Notes: generated from the letters alone by a model not told the origin. 64,000 bases of DNA from JAGLYZ01 sp049642725 (GCA_049642725.1 JBARPC010000016.1:1-64000), one strand, 5' to 3'; shown: positions 41,749 to 50,639, numbered from the stretch's first letter. Program-made: numbers and translations.

Positions 41749-44700
41749 CTATTCCTTACTGATATCTAAAGCTGCAAAATTAGGCCGGTGGTTGACTTTG
41801 AAAGGAGATTCTGTGCCGCCGTTAGCCGCGCCTTGGGAAGAGGAAGAACACAAAGAGCTGGTATTGTGGTCGCAGACAAAAGCATGCCAGACATTGGATT
41901 CGCTATCACCCACTAAAGCTGTATAATTACAGCCGGCTTCAGACCCGGATGACGTAGAAGAAGATATACACCAATTACCATCGTCACAAGTTGGAGCAGC
42001 TTCGTTATTAGCGGTGATATTATTTCCCTTACAAATGGCTAAATAATAATTATCACTATCACCATCGGTGCCAGTCGCAGTAAAACTAACATTTGAATCC
42101 ACATCAGTGGGCGAGGTTCCTGAAGACCCGCCATCCGAAGGACCCGCAGTAAAACTCGGCGCCGTTGCATAGGTGCAGTAGATGGAGTATTTATAATTAT
42201 TAACATTTGTAGCATCTGTTGGATGACTAGGAGAATCATAACTATTAGTACTATCTACATATGCTTGATTAGCATCTCCAGTATCATAATACATACCAGT
42301 TGCTACATCTTGAACTATCATCAAAACATAATCAGTTGAAGCGGTTAGAGTTGGTTCTGTGGAATAACTCGCTGTTTCAAGGGAATCAGTTGACATTGAT
42401 ATATCATATTCATTGACCTCATCGCCCCAAACCCCTACAACATACATCTTAGTACCGTCTGAGCTGAAGAATATTCCACGAGGACCTGCTTCCTCCTCTG
42501 CCACAGAAAAGCACTGAAGATACACTGCGGTCGAGACGTTCCAGGGGGTAGATAAATCATACTCGTTGACGTCAACTCCAAAATTCCCAATAACATACAT
42601 CTTGGTCCCATCTGGCTTGAAGAATACTGCGTGTGGAGATTGTTCCTCCTCTGCCACAGAAAAGCACTGAAGATACACTGCGGTAGCAACATTCCAGGGG
42701 GTAGATAAATCATACTCGTTGACGTTATCTCCAGAATCCCCAATAACGTACATCTTGGTCCCATCTGGCTTGAAGAATACTCCCCTTGGGACTCCTTCTT
42801 CATTAGATACAGAAAAGTTCTGAAGATACACTGCGGTAGCAACATTCCAGGGGGTAGATAAATCATACTCGTTGACGTCAACTCCTATGCGCCCGACAAC
42901 GTACATCTTGGTCCCATCTGGCTTGAAGAATACTGCCTGTGGATATGTGTCCTGCCCTGCCACAGAAAAGTTCTGAAGATACACTGCGGTTGATATGTCC
43001 CAGGCAAAAGATGGGTCATAAACACTATCACTTATACCATTTGTTACTATATTAAGATTACTTGCCAATGCTATAATCCCTTTTATATTTATACCTGAGG
43101 AAGGAACTGAATAATGAAATTTTATATTCTGAATAGTCCCCACATCAGATGGGCTGGTGAATTTAGAACCATACATATAATCAGCGCCTTGAGCATCGTC
43201 TAAGGTGCCTCCTTTTGTTTCATACCCAAAAGTCGGGTCAACACTCACGGGATAAATGGCGTTGTCCAGCCAATTCTGATCAATGGTAATAGTTAGCGTC
43301 TTTGTTTGCTCGTCTATATTCAATTCGCCCCAAACTTCTGTTCCAGCACTATCAATTATTTTCGGTCGGTAAATATGAAACGCTTTGCCTGCTCTGTAAT
43401 TCTTTCCATTCGGAAATGCCTCGTAGTTTCCTGCCTTACTTTCGTGATAAACAGCGTAAGAGTCAACTACATTTTCAGGTTGAAACACACCTTTTTCACT
43501 TCTCATATCTGGCTGATAATAAAACTTTAATCCTTTCGTTTCTATGTCTAAACTAATTATATTACTCGCTGGCTTCTCTTTTAAGATAACCTCAAATTCA
43601 AATCCCTCTGCGTGTTCTTCTGTTTTCTCTAACGGATAGAAATGGGCTTCTTTTTTCTCTTCTATCCACTTCAGCTTGTTTCCTTGTAATTGGAGATTGC
43701 TATCTGTATCTGTGGAGACGGCTGTTGGCAAACTTACAGAGACAAAACACTCCTCGTCCCATCTATGAAGTTTAACATAGGGAGCTAGGGGCGAATGTCT
43801 TTTGACACCTATTTCAATAACCTCGCCACTTGAAGATTTAAGGGTATAAGTTCCATCTTCCATTTCTATAATTGCTTGAGGAGTTATTTCAGTATTATAA
43901 TTTGGGTCAATGGTTTTTGTTTCACCAGCCCGAAGAAAAACATTTAAAGATAAAATCAAAAGAGCTTGCCCGTTCTTTCTTTCAATCCACAATTCCGGCT
44001 CAAATTCATTAGGAATATCTGAATAATCATAAAAAGAGAGATATTTCATATTTTGGCTATAGAAAGAAATCTTGCCGGGGCTTTCCAATTTTTGAGGATT
44101 TTCAGAAAGAGAAAAAATGCGATTATCCCAGTGTATTCTTTCTGCATTGATTTTATGTTTCAGGAGAAGGGATAAATTTAAATCCTGCTCGTTGTTATTA
44201 GTAAAAGTTAAAGTTTGCTTAATTCTTGATTCATTATTCTCAATTCCTAATTCCTTGTAATGCGTAGTTAGGGAAATTTGGGAAAGGTCAACCTCGGTTT
44301 TTATGCTATGGCTTTTGTCAACCCCCACACCAAAATCTTTGGTGTGGGGGTCAATTTGTTTCGTGATTCTATATTCAGGAAGAGATTGAATTTCCATTCC
44401 TAAAAAGGATTTTATACTGTTTCCAGATTTTTCCCAAAAAGAAGGCGGCTGATAAAAATCCTGTTTATTGAAAATCGGCTCATTGGCTTCAATTGACAAA
44501 CTTAAATCCTGAAATCCTGGTTTTAAATCAGGATATTCGTCTAAAAACTCATTTTCCAACAAATCAGAAATCAAATACTCATCAATAATTTTTGCGCTGC
44601 CAACTATTTCTTCCTTGTTATTTTCTTTTTTAGTTAAAGGAATATTCTGCGGATAAGAAGTTTCCTGAATTTCTAAATAAGAAGTTCTTAGTTTATAAAA

Positions 44701-44787
44701 AGGATTTTCTCCTTGTGCAGAAACAACCTGAAAAAAAGCAATAATGCCTATGGCTATAATAATAACGCCTAAAAAGTTTTTTTTCAT
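41749..44787 (-). CDS. Large exported surface protein with propeller-like repeats
   Basis: A 1012-residue protein with a signal peptide (about residues 1-25, ending SAQG). The first 580 residues hold beta-rich domains, including TLTITIDQNWLDNAIYPVSV and DPTFGYETKGG, a pattern seen in many secreted bacterial beta proteins. Four 51-residue repeats follow (about 600-805; FFKPDGTKMYV and VNEYDLSTPWNV), then a Ser/Thr-rich C-terminal domain with paired Cys. No membrane anchor. A palindrome at 44321-44351 codes DPHTKDFGVGVDK in frame. Likely adhesin or surface-layer part. Confidence 0.78.
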   Translation of the reverse strand: MKKNFLGVIIIAIGIIAFFQVVSAQGENPFYKLRTSYLEIQETSYPQNIPLTKKENNKEEIVGSAKIIDEYLISDLLENEFLDEYPDLKPGFQDLSLSIEANEPIFNKQDFYQPPSFWEKSGNSIKSFLGMEIQSLPEYRITKQIDPHTKDFGVGVDKSHSIKTEVDLSQISLTTHYKELGIENNESRIKQTLTFTNNNEQDLNLSLLLKHKINAERIHWDNRIFSLSENPQKLESPGKISFYSQNMKYLSFYDYSDIPNEFEPELWIERKNGQALLILSLNVFLRAGETKTIDPNYNTEITPQAIIEMEDGTYTLKSSSGEVIEIGVKRHSPLAPYVKLHRWDEECFVSVSLPTAVSTDTDSNLQLQGNKLKWIEEKKEAHFYPLEKTEEHAEGFEFEVILKEKPASNIISLDIETKGLKFYYQPDMRSEKGVFQPENVVDSYAVYHESKAGNYEAFPNGKNYRAGKAFHIYRPKIIDSAGTEVWGELNIDEQTKTLTITIDQNWLDNAIYPVSVDPTFGYETKGGTLDDAQGADYMYGSKFTSPSDVGTIQNIKFHYSVPSSGINIKGIIALASNLNIVTNGISDSVYDPSFAWDISTAVYLQNFSVAGQDTYPQAVFFKPDGTKMYVVGRIGVDVNEYDLSTPWNVATAVYLQNFSVSNEEGVPRGVFFKPDGTKMYVIGDSGDNVNEYDLSTPWNVATAVYLQCFSVAEEEQSPHAVFFKPDGTKMYVIGNFGVDVNEYDLSTPWNVSTAVYLQCFSVAEEEAGPRGIFFSSDGTKMYVVGVWGDEVNEYDISMSTDSLETASYSTEPTLTASTDYVLMIVQDVATGMYYDTGDANQAYVDSTNSYDSPSHPTDATNVNNYKYSIYCTYATAPSFTAGPSDGGSSGTSPTDVDSNVSFTATGTDGDSDNYYLAICKGNNITANNEAAPTCDDGNWCISSSTSSGSEAGCNYTALVGDSESNVWHAFVCDHNTSSLCSSSSQGAANGGTESPFKVNHRPNFAALDISKE
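42420..43010. repeat. 153-bp tandem repeats (four units)
   Basis: The marker CTTGGTCCCATCTGG recurs at 42601, 42754 and 42907, with a diverged unit before; period 153 bp. Homologous to the repeats at 39105-39590. Confidence 0.9.
44321..44351. repeat. In-frame palindrome in the large surface-protein gene
   Basis: ACCCCCACACCAAA-ATC-TTTGGTGTGGGGGT, 14-bp perfect arms. Similar in build to the C-rich palindrome at 29368. Confidence 0.9.
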
Positions 44788-44814
44788 ATAATAAACTTTT
44801 CTTCAAGAAAGTTA

Positions 44815-46209
44815 TTAATAATTTGTCTCTATTTCTCCTTGATTTTTTTCTTCCAGTAATTGTTCTTCTTCTAACTGAACATCTTCTTCAATTAGCTCCT
44901 CCATGCCCTCTTGTATGTCTTCTTTTTGGTTTTCCTGAACATTTCCTTCTTCCGATAATTCTTCTTCATTCTCTGTTTCTGATTCTTGGTTCAAAATTTC
45001 TGATTCATTATTTTCTTCCTCTATTTCTTGCTCGTTCTTGTCTTCCTCATCTAATTCTTCTTTTCCTGCGCCTAAATCTTCATTCTCTGTTTCTTCATTC
45101 TCTGTTTCAATTTCTTGATTCGCTTCAACTACCTCGTCTTCTATTTCTGATTTTTCTTCGCTTCTGTCCATAATCCAATATTCAAAACTTAAATCTTGTT
45201 CAGCCGGATTTTCCAAAATAACGCTAAAGGATTTTTCAGAAACATCTTTTGAAGCTTTCCAAAGAATATTTTCTTCATCAGAAAAAGCAATAAAAACCAA
45301 AGAATTCTCTTTTATAGAACTATTTACTATTTTAATCACTTTTGCTCCTTGAGAAATAACTGCCTTGCCAGTAATTTGATAATCACTGGCCGGCTCCTCT
45401 GGGACCAAACCCTGTTTAACAACTAAAACATCATACAGAATATCAATCTTGCTTTTCATATTAGCTAAGTTATAAATTATATCTTCCAATTTAGAAAGAA
45501 TAATATCAATCTTTTCTCCTATATTTGCTAATGCCTGTTCAATATTGCCAATTTTTTCAGACAAAAAATTTGTCAAATCTTGGAAAATATTAAATAAGCG
45601 GGAATCTATTTTAGAGATTTCTCCATCTTCTGAATAATTTATATTTTCCAATTGTTCTATATCAAATAAAATTACTACATTAGTTTCATCGCCTAACCTT
45701 TCCTTAATCAACTTGGAAAGGTTTTCCCATTGCTCCGGGGTCAATTCTTCTTCCCCTAAAACCTCTGAAAGTGTGGTTATTTTTTTTCTTGGACACATTT
45801 CCTCCTGCCAAACAATTTGATTATCCTCACTCGTATCGCCTATTGAAATACTAAGCCAAAACGGAACTTGGCTTAAGTCAAGATTAATAAGATTATTACG
45901 GCCTAAAAGTATTTTTAAGTTTCCGTTCTTGATAAAAATAGCATTATAAAAAACGTGTTCTTCTTCCCAAAGAATATTTCCTTCTTCATGCTGGTCATAA
46001 ATTCTAAATCTTATATTGTATTTTCCGTCTTCAATTGGATTTCCTTGAGAATCAGACAAAATACCCTGATACAAAATCCTTAATTTCTTAATTTGTCCAA
46101 CATCTTCTTCTTGGGCTTTTACCAACTTTCCAAAACTAAAACTTCCTCCCAATATAAACGAGATAAGAATAATCACTATAACGAACTTTTCAATATTACA
46201 TCTATTCAT
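44815..46209 (-). CDS. Exported protein with coiled coil and Glu-rich tail
   Basis: A 464-residue protein. Signal peptide (about residues 1-32), then a beta domain (about 38-145) of a type often seen in phage or surface proteins (LRILYQGILSDSQGNPIEDG, YNIRFRIYDQ). A helical coiled coil follows (about 200-265), a small beta domain (about 270-350), and a very acidic low-complexity tail (about 355-464) almost all Glu, Asn and Gln. No anchor seen. Next to the large surface protein (27 nt), so probably co-expressed. Confidence 0.7.
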   Translation of the reverse strand: MNRCNIEKFVIVIILISFILGGSFSFGKLVKAQEEDVGQIKKLRILYQGILSDSQGNPIEDGKYNIRFRIYDQHEEGNILWEEEHVFYNAIFIKNGNLKILLGRNNLINLDLSQVPFWLSISIGDTSEDNQIVWQEEMCPRKKITTLSEVLGEEELTPEQWENLSKLIKERLGDETNVVILFDIEQLENINYSEDGEISKIDSRLFNIFQDLTNFLSEKIGNIEQALANIGEKIDIILSKLEDIIYNLANMKSKIDILYDVLVVKQGLVPEEPASDYQITGKAVISQGAKVIKIVNSSIKENSLVFIAFSDEENILWKASKDVSEKSFSVILENPAEQDLSFEYWIMDRSEEKSEIEDEVVEANQEIETENEETENEDLGAGKEELDEEDKNEQEIEEENNESEILNQESETENEEELSEEGNVQENQKEDIQEGMEELIEEDVQLEEEQLLEEKNQGEIETNY

Positions 46210-46228
46210 AATTATAATTCATAATTCC

Positions 46229-47542
46229 TTATTCACTCTCAATTATCGGCGCTAATATATATATGTATTCCTGATCTTTTGTTTCTTTAAAAATTGGCTT
46301 GATAATTCCTGATTTTTTATCTTCATGTAATTCTACTATCACTTCATCTGAAAAAGCCCTTTCTATTTTCTTTTTTGTCTCCTCATCTGTTTCAGGAGGA
46401 ATTACTACTATGCCTTGTTTTGCCGGCTTGGAAGTTTCTGGACGCGTAACATAGGACCAGATTTTTTGAGCGCCATTAAAAATATAATCTCCTGCAAAAC
46501 AAACTGAATCTTTTATTTCCTGCCAAGCCAGGAAAATTTTATTTTTAACAAAGTCGTTTGTGTTTTGATAACCCTGTCTAAAAACAATACCCGTATTAAC
46601 TATTTTTTGACCCACAACAAGGGCTTGCTCTCCATACCATTGCGTGAATCTCTGAAAAATACTTACACTATACTTAAGGTCGTCCCCTGCTTTAACACCT
46701 GCTTCAGCTAAAAAAGAATAAGTGTTTTTGCCTGTCAGTAAAACACTTGCTCCTAAGTTATAGAAATAGCCTTTTGTTTCTTTTTCTAATTTATCTGAAT
46801 TTACTATTTCTCCTTTTCTCCATTTGTATACTGAATTATTTATCTCTATTAAAAATTGATTGAGAAATGTTGTTGAATTTGCTAAAGAGGTATCTAATAC
46901 TGCTTTTGAGTTTATTACAGAACTGCCTATTATTGTTGTTAGTTTATCTAATGAATTATTTGCTTTTTGAGAAATAATTGACAGTCCCTTAGAACCAGTG
47001 CCCGCCACAAAACTCATAGTGTTTTTAAAATCTTGGACCGGATGCAAATCAATTTCAGGAATTGATATGTTTGGTATTGATAATTCAGGTAATTCAGGAA
47101 GCGACGGTTTTTTATTGGAAACTATACCAGATAATTCTTGGCTGGTTTTTGTTAGACCATCCTTGACTGACCAAATAGCATCTTTACTAAAGACAATACC
47201 AGTGAAGATTAAACAAAAAACCAAAACTCCTGCTATTGCGTATCGCATAGCATATCGGAATTTTGGCTGGTTAAATAGATTTGCCATGGTTTCTACTATA
47301 CCAAGCTTTGGAAAGTTTATCTCTTTATTCAGGGCTTTTTTAAAATCTGCTTTTTCGGCTTCATGCTTTTTGGAATTGTGCTTTAAATAATCATCAAGCC
47401 ATTCTTTCTTTGTTACCCAATTTCTGCCGAATTTAATCGCCTTTAGTTTTCCTTGCCTCGCTCTCAATGACAAATACTCCTGTGAATAATCACAGTACCT
47501 TGTTGCTTTCATTAATGATATATAACCGTTCTTTTCGCTCAT
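46229..47542 (-). CDS. Membrane-anchored HTH protein with extracytoplasmic domain
   Basis: A 437-residue protein starting MSEKNGYISLMKATRYCDYS. Residues 1-58 resemble an excisionase/MerR-type HTH (KATRYCDYSQEYLSLRARQG, FGRNWVTKKEWLDDYL). One transmembrane helix at about residues 90-112 is followed by about 320 residues outside the cell, with a helical region and a C-terminal beta part. It thus looks like a one-component membrane regulator or an anchor that reuses the HTH fold. I prefer the ATG at 47542 over the TTG at 47560 because a TATTAT box lies 7 nt before it. It heads the surface-gene run. Confidence 0.75.
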   Translation of the reverse strand: MSEKNGYISLMKATRYCDYSQEYLSLRARQGKLKAIKFGRNWVTKKEWLDDYLKHNSKKHEAEKADFKKALNKEINFPKLGIVETMANLFNQPKFRYAMRYAIAGVLVFCLIFTGIVFSKDAIWSVKDGLTKTSQELSGIVSNKKPSLPELPELSIPNISIPEIDLHPVQDFKNTMSFVAGTGSKGLSIISQKANNSLDKLTTIIGSSVINSKAVLDTSLANSTTFLNQFLIEINNSVYKWRKGEIVNSDKLEKETKGYFYNLGASVLLTGKNTYSFLAEAGVKAGDDLKYSVSIFQRFTQWYGEQALVVGQKIVNTGIVFRQGYQNTNDFVKNKIFLAWQEIKDSVCFAGDYIFNGAQKIWSYVTRPETSKPAKQGIVVIPPETDEETKKKIERAFSDEVIVELHEDKKSGIIKPIFKETKDQEYIYILAPIIESE

Positions 47543-47627
47543 AAATTTAATAATATTCAATATTGTCCGATATTTAAATTATTACTTTATTTTCTTATAT
47601 TAAAAAGTCCTTGTCAATCAGGAAACT

Positions 47628-47636
47628 GTGGATAAC
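47628..47636. promoter_or_regulatory. Perfect DnaA-box sequence
   Basis: TGTGGATAA in the intergenic region upstream of the membrane HTH gene. Single box; biological meaning unclear. Confidence 0.3.
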
Positions 47637-47645
47637 TATCGGACA

Positions 47646-47675
47646 TAAAAAACCTTGTTTTAACAAGCAAGGTTT
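47646..47675 (-). terminator. Terminator of the AbiEii-like unit
   Basis: AAACCTTG stem with its complement CAAGGTTT and a 10-nt loop, followed on the minus strand by six T. It ends the 47701-48581 unit. Confidence 0.75.
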
Positions 47676-47700
47676 GGGAATAAAATATTAAGCACTGACA

Positions 47701-48321
47701 TTAACTATCAACTATCTTTTTTACTTCTTCTTTGAGTTTATTTTTAATTCCTGACCAAGAAGCTTTTTTTATCATTTCGGGTATCGGCTCTACGTCGGCT
47801 GGCTCAAAATAAATTAAACTCTTTAAAATGTGAAATCGATTATATTGAATGCCTTGATATTTTTTATCGAATAAATTAAGAAGCTTTTCAAGGGAATATT
47901 TTTCAAGTAAAAAATATAAATCTATAAAATCTTTTTTAGCTCCCCTACTAGAAATAGCATCTATCTTCATACATATAATATCACGTTCATCGGCTAACTC
48001 AATTTTTTTAAATTCAATAAAAGGAAATAATAGTTTGTATGGATAAATAAAAAAACTAACCTTGACTCCATCCAACTGGCAATTTAGCGTGTTATCATCT
48101 TCTGATTCTATTTTAAAATTATTAAAAGCAAAAAGTTTTCTTTTCAAAGAAATTAAAGAAACTTTTTTTTGTGAAAACCAATCCAAATCAATTGACTTTC
48201 GATGTCCTAACTGTAAAGCCAAGGCAGTGCCACCTGCTAAATAAAAATTTTGGACTTCTTTGATATTGCTTAACGCTTCCAAAACGCGTTTGGTTTTAAT
48301 GTTGATAACTTCTTGATGCAT
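47701..48321 (-). CDS. AbiEii-family nucleotidyltransferase (toxin-like)
   Basis: A 206-residue protein of the DUF1814/AbiEii nucleotidyltransferase superfamily. The active-site type motif is FYLAGGTALALQLGHRKSIDLDWF (GGT and D-x-D; shown in parts), and DIICMKIDAISSRGAKKDFIDLYFL is the family's second signature. In known AbiE systems the toxin blocks growth by modifying tRNA or NTP use; here the partner is a short gene overlapping by 52 nt. A housekeeping role is also possible in small genomes. Confidence 0.85.
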   Translation of the reverse strand: MHQEVINIKTKRVLEALSNIKEVQNFYLAGGTALALQLGHRKSIDLDWFSQKKVSLISLKRKLFAFNNFKIESEDDNTLNCQLDGVKVSFFIYPYKLLFPFIEFKKIELADERDIICMKIDAISSRGAKKDFIDLYFLLEKYSLEKLLNLFDKKYQGIQYNRFHILKSLIYFEPADVEPIPEMIKKASWSGIKNKLKEEVKKIVDS

Positions 48322-48581
48322 AAAAATGAATTAATGGGGATATTAAATATTAAACTCCAAAAATTTATTGTTTTTTTATTAGTATAATTTATCTTAACAG
48401 CTGTTTTTTTTATTTTTTTAAAACCATATATTTCCTGAAGAATTTTATAATCTTTTTCATCGCCAAAAGACAGGACTCTTTCAATAATAAAATCAGCGTT
48501 TTTTTTGTAATCTAAATCTTTAAAATGAATATCCCAAAAAAGAGTTTTATTCAGCTGTTTTAGCTTTTTTTGTAATATCAT
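48270..48581 (-). CDS. Small basic protein paired with AbiEii-like gene
   Basis: A 103-residue, Lys-rich protein overlapping the next gene by 52 nt in another frame. LNKTLFWDIHFKDLDYKKNADFI and ERVLSFGDEKDY resemble the short DUF6922-type proteins often found before AbiEii toxins. It may be the antitoxin; no DNA-binding motif is visible. The overlap suggests coupled translation. Confidence 0.7.
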   Translation of the reverse strand: MILQKKLKQLNKTLFWDIHFKDLDYKKNADFIIERVLSFGDEKDYKILQEIYGFKKIKKTAVKINYTNKKTINFWSLIFNIPINSFLCIKKLSTLKPNAFWKR

Positions 48582-48605
48582 ATTTATACTATCATAACAT
48601 AGTTA

Positions 48606-49040
48606 TTAGTTCTTGTCATATAAAGTTATCTTTCTAATATTTTTATTAATGAACTTGAATTTTATTTTGATAATGTTTTTAGGCAGGATTTTTTCTATTT
48701 TCTCTGGCCATTCTATAACAATAATGCTTTTTGGCTGGGAAATAATTTCTTTAAATCCGATATCTAAAATTTCCTCTGGTGTCTGGATACGGTAGCAATC
48801 AATATGGAAAAAATTTTCGTATCTTCGCATTATTACAAAGGTCGGGCTTGTAATTCTTTCCTTAAAGCCAAGCCCCTTGGCGAAACCCTGGACAAAGGTT
48901 GTTTTGCCTGCGCCTAAATCGCCGCTTAAAGCGATTACTAAAGCATCTTTCTTTTGAGGAAGTTTTAGAATTTTTTTTGCCAAGCTCTCTCCAAGTTTTT
49001 TTGTCTGCCGGGTACTTATTGTGATATATTTTTTTTCCAC
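48606..49040 (-). CDS. tsaE: tRNA threonylcarbamoyladenosine biosynthesis ATPase TsaE
   Basis: A 144-residue ATPase that supports TsaD/TsaB in making t6A37 of ANN-decoding tRNAs. Walker A ALSGDLGAGKTTFVQGFAKG (about residues 37-56), then SPTFVIMRRYE and FHIDCYRI, and a Walker-B-like IIVIEWPEKI. Standard length. It starts with GTG (49038-49040). Divergent from the second pilB. Confidence 0.93.
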   Translation of the reverse strand: MEKKYITISTRQTKKLGESLAKKILKLPQKKDALVIALSGDLGAGKTTFVQGFAKGLGFKERITSPTFVIMRRYENFFHIDCYRIQTPEEILDIGFKEIISQPKSIIVIEWPEKIEKILPKNIIKIKFKFINKNIRKITLYDKN

Positions 49041-49097
49041 ATTGACGAGATTGTTTATTTAAGTTAATTTGAAATAATACTTACTCATTTCTATAAT

Positions 49098-50396
49098 ATG
49101 AATAAAAAAATAACTGGTCAAATCTTTATTTCAGATGAAGCACTTTCTGAGATAGAAAAGAAAGTAAAAAATCTTTCTGATTTCAAAAAAAACATTGAAT
49201 CAGTTTTACAAGAAAATATTACTGAAGTTTTAGAAAATATTTTAGCAGGCGCCATAAATCTAAATGCTTCAGATATTCATATTGAACCAAGAAAAAAAGA
49301 AACAAAAATCAGAATAAGAATTGACGGCATACTCCAAGAGGTTGTCTCTTTAGATAAAAAAATATTTGAATCCATTCTTTCTAGAATCAAACTTTTAAGC
49401 GCTCTGAAGCTTAATGTTTCTGACCGGCCGCAAGACGGCAGATTTTCTATTATTTCCAAACAGGAAATAATAGAAATTAGAGTCTCTTCCCTGCCCTCTG
49501 AATACGGAGAGTCAATTGTTTTAAGAATTTTAAATCCTAAATCATTAATTGAGATTGAAAGTTTAGGACTAAGGAAAGATCTGCTTGAACTTTTCTTAAA
49601 AGAAATAAAAAAGCCAAATGGAATGATTATTGTTACCGGACCTACCGGCTCTGGAAAAACAACTACTCTCTATGCTTTTCTTAAAAGGATTAAAAGCCCG
49701 GAAGTTAAAGTTATAACAATTGAAGACCCTATTGAATACCATCTCAAAGGTATTTCCCAGACACAAGTAAGACCGGAAAAAGGATACGACTTTGCTAACG
49801 GCCTCCGTTCTATTATGAGGCAGGACCCAGACGCAATTCTGGTTGGAGAAATCAGGGATTTAGAAACAACTAAAATTGCCATCCAATCAGCGCTTACCGG
49901 CCATTTAGTTTTGACTACCTTACATACAAATGACGCTGCCGGCACTATTGCCCGTTTAATAAATTTAGGCGCGAAGCCGGCAAATATTGGACCAGCAGTA
50001 AATATGATTATTGCGCAAAGATTGGTGAGAAAAATCTGTCCAAAATGCGCTAAATTAGAAAAAGCCCCGCCCTCAATTTTAAATAAATTAAAAAGAGAAT
50101 TGAAAGGAATTCCCAAAGAGATAAAAATTCCTAAAATTGGTGATGGGTTGAAAATTCTAAAACCAAAGGGCTGTGAAGATTGTCATAACTCTGGATATAA
50201 AGGAAGGGCTGGTATTTTTGAAGCCATTTTGATTGATGATGAAATGGAAAACTTTATTTTTAAAAACCCTTCAATCGCTGCTTTAAGAAAAAAAGCATTT
50301 AAAAAAGGAATGACAACTATGAAGCAAGATGGTTTTTTAAAAGTTTTAAATCAAGAAACAAACATAGAGGAAATAGAAAGGGTGGCTGGCGAGTAA
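49098..50396 (+). CDS. Second PilB/GspE-family ATPase without the N-terminal domain
   Basis: A 432-residue PilB-like ATPase with ASDIHIEPRKKETKIRIRID, Walker A GPTGSGKTTTLYAFL (near residue 180), Walker B DPDAILVGEIRD, His box HLVLTTLHTNDA and a zinc motif (CPKC, CEDCHNSGYKGR). The MshEN domain of the copy at 3276 is missing, leaving only about 50 residues before the core. It is a stand-alone plus-strand gene, so it probably powers the second pilus cluster, which lacks its own ATPase. That match is inference. Confidence 0.92.
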   Translation: MNKKITGQIFISDEALSEIEKKVKNLSDFKKNIESVLQENITEVLENILAGAINLNASDIHIEPRKKETKIRIRIDGILQEVVSLDKKIFESILSRIKLLSALKLNVSDRPQDGRFSIISKQEIIEIRVSSLPSEYGESIVLRILNPKSLIEIESLGLRKDLLELFLKEIKKPNGMIIVTGPTGSGKTTTLYAFLKRIKSPEVKVITIEDPIEYHLKGISQTQVRPEKGYDFANGLRSIMRQDPDAILVGEIRDLETTKIAIQSALTGHLVLTTLHTNDAAGTIARLINLGAKPANIGPAVNMIIAQRLVRKICPKCAKLEKAPPSILNKLKRELKGIPKEIKIPKIGDGLKILKPKGCEDCHNSGYKGRAGIFEAILIDDEMENFIFKNPSIAALRKKAFKKGMTTMKQDGFLKVLNQETNIEEIERVAGE

Positions 50397-50479
50397 CCCC
50401 CCACCACTTTGTAAAACGCCATCTGAAATTTCCTAAATATTTTTTTATCTATTTTGACTTTTGGCAAAGTGGTGGGGGG
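50397..50479. repeat. Long-loop C/G-rich inverted repeat after pilB2
   Basis: CCCCCCACCACTTTG (50397-50411) and exact complement (50465-50479), 53-nt loop, starting on the base after the pilB2 stop codon. The arm is shared with the palindrome in the exonuclease gene (29368). Confidence 0.9.
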
Positions 50480-50481
50480 TG

Positions 50482-50615
50482 AGATAGCCTGGAGCCGGGG
50501 ACAGGACTTCAGCTTGAGAACTTAAAGTTCAGAATTTCTTTGAGGAATAAGCCAGCATTACCTGAATTATCCATTAACTAAAAGAAATTCCTGTGTCCCC
50601 AGCTCCAGGCTATCT
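50482..50615. repeat. Structured 134-bp inverted-repeat element
   Basis: Outer arms AGATAGCCTGGAGC (50482-50495) and exact complement (50602-50615), one mismatch, GGGGAC/GTCCCC, then AGG/CCT with a 2-nt bulge, and an inner 9-bp pair AATTTCTTT (50533-50541) / AAAGAAATT (50581-50589). Could be a REP/MITE-type element (GGGGACAGG is reminiscent of such) or a structured RNA. No ORF. Confidence 0.75.
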
Positions 50616-50626
50616 TTGCCTTTAAT

Positions 50627-50632
50627 TATAAT
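50627..50632 (+). promoter_or_regulatory. -10 box of ruvB, leaderless layout
   Basis: TATAAT, 7 nt before the ATG at 50640; TG extension absent. Confidence 0.5.
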
Positions 50633-50639
50633 AAATAAT

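Noticed and set aside
42435..42881. Minus-strand alternative-frame ORF within propeller repeats
   Set aside because: It is a repeat-derived shadow of the 1012-residue gene.
39105..43010. Regular 153-bp repeats resembling an array
   Set aside because: They are long, in-frame coding repeats without spacers; not a CRISPR array.
50482..50615. SRP (4.5S) RNA, tmRNA or RNase P RNA
   Set aside because: The hallmark sequences of these RNAs, such as GGAAGGAAGCA of SRP RNA, are absent. 6S RNA cannot be excluded but has no positive evidence.
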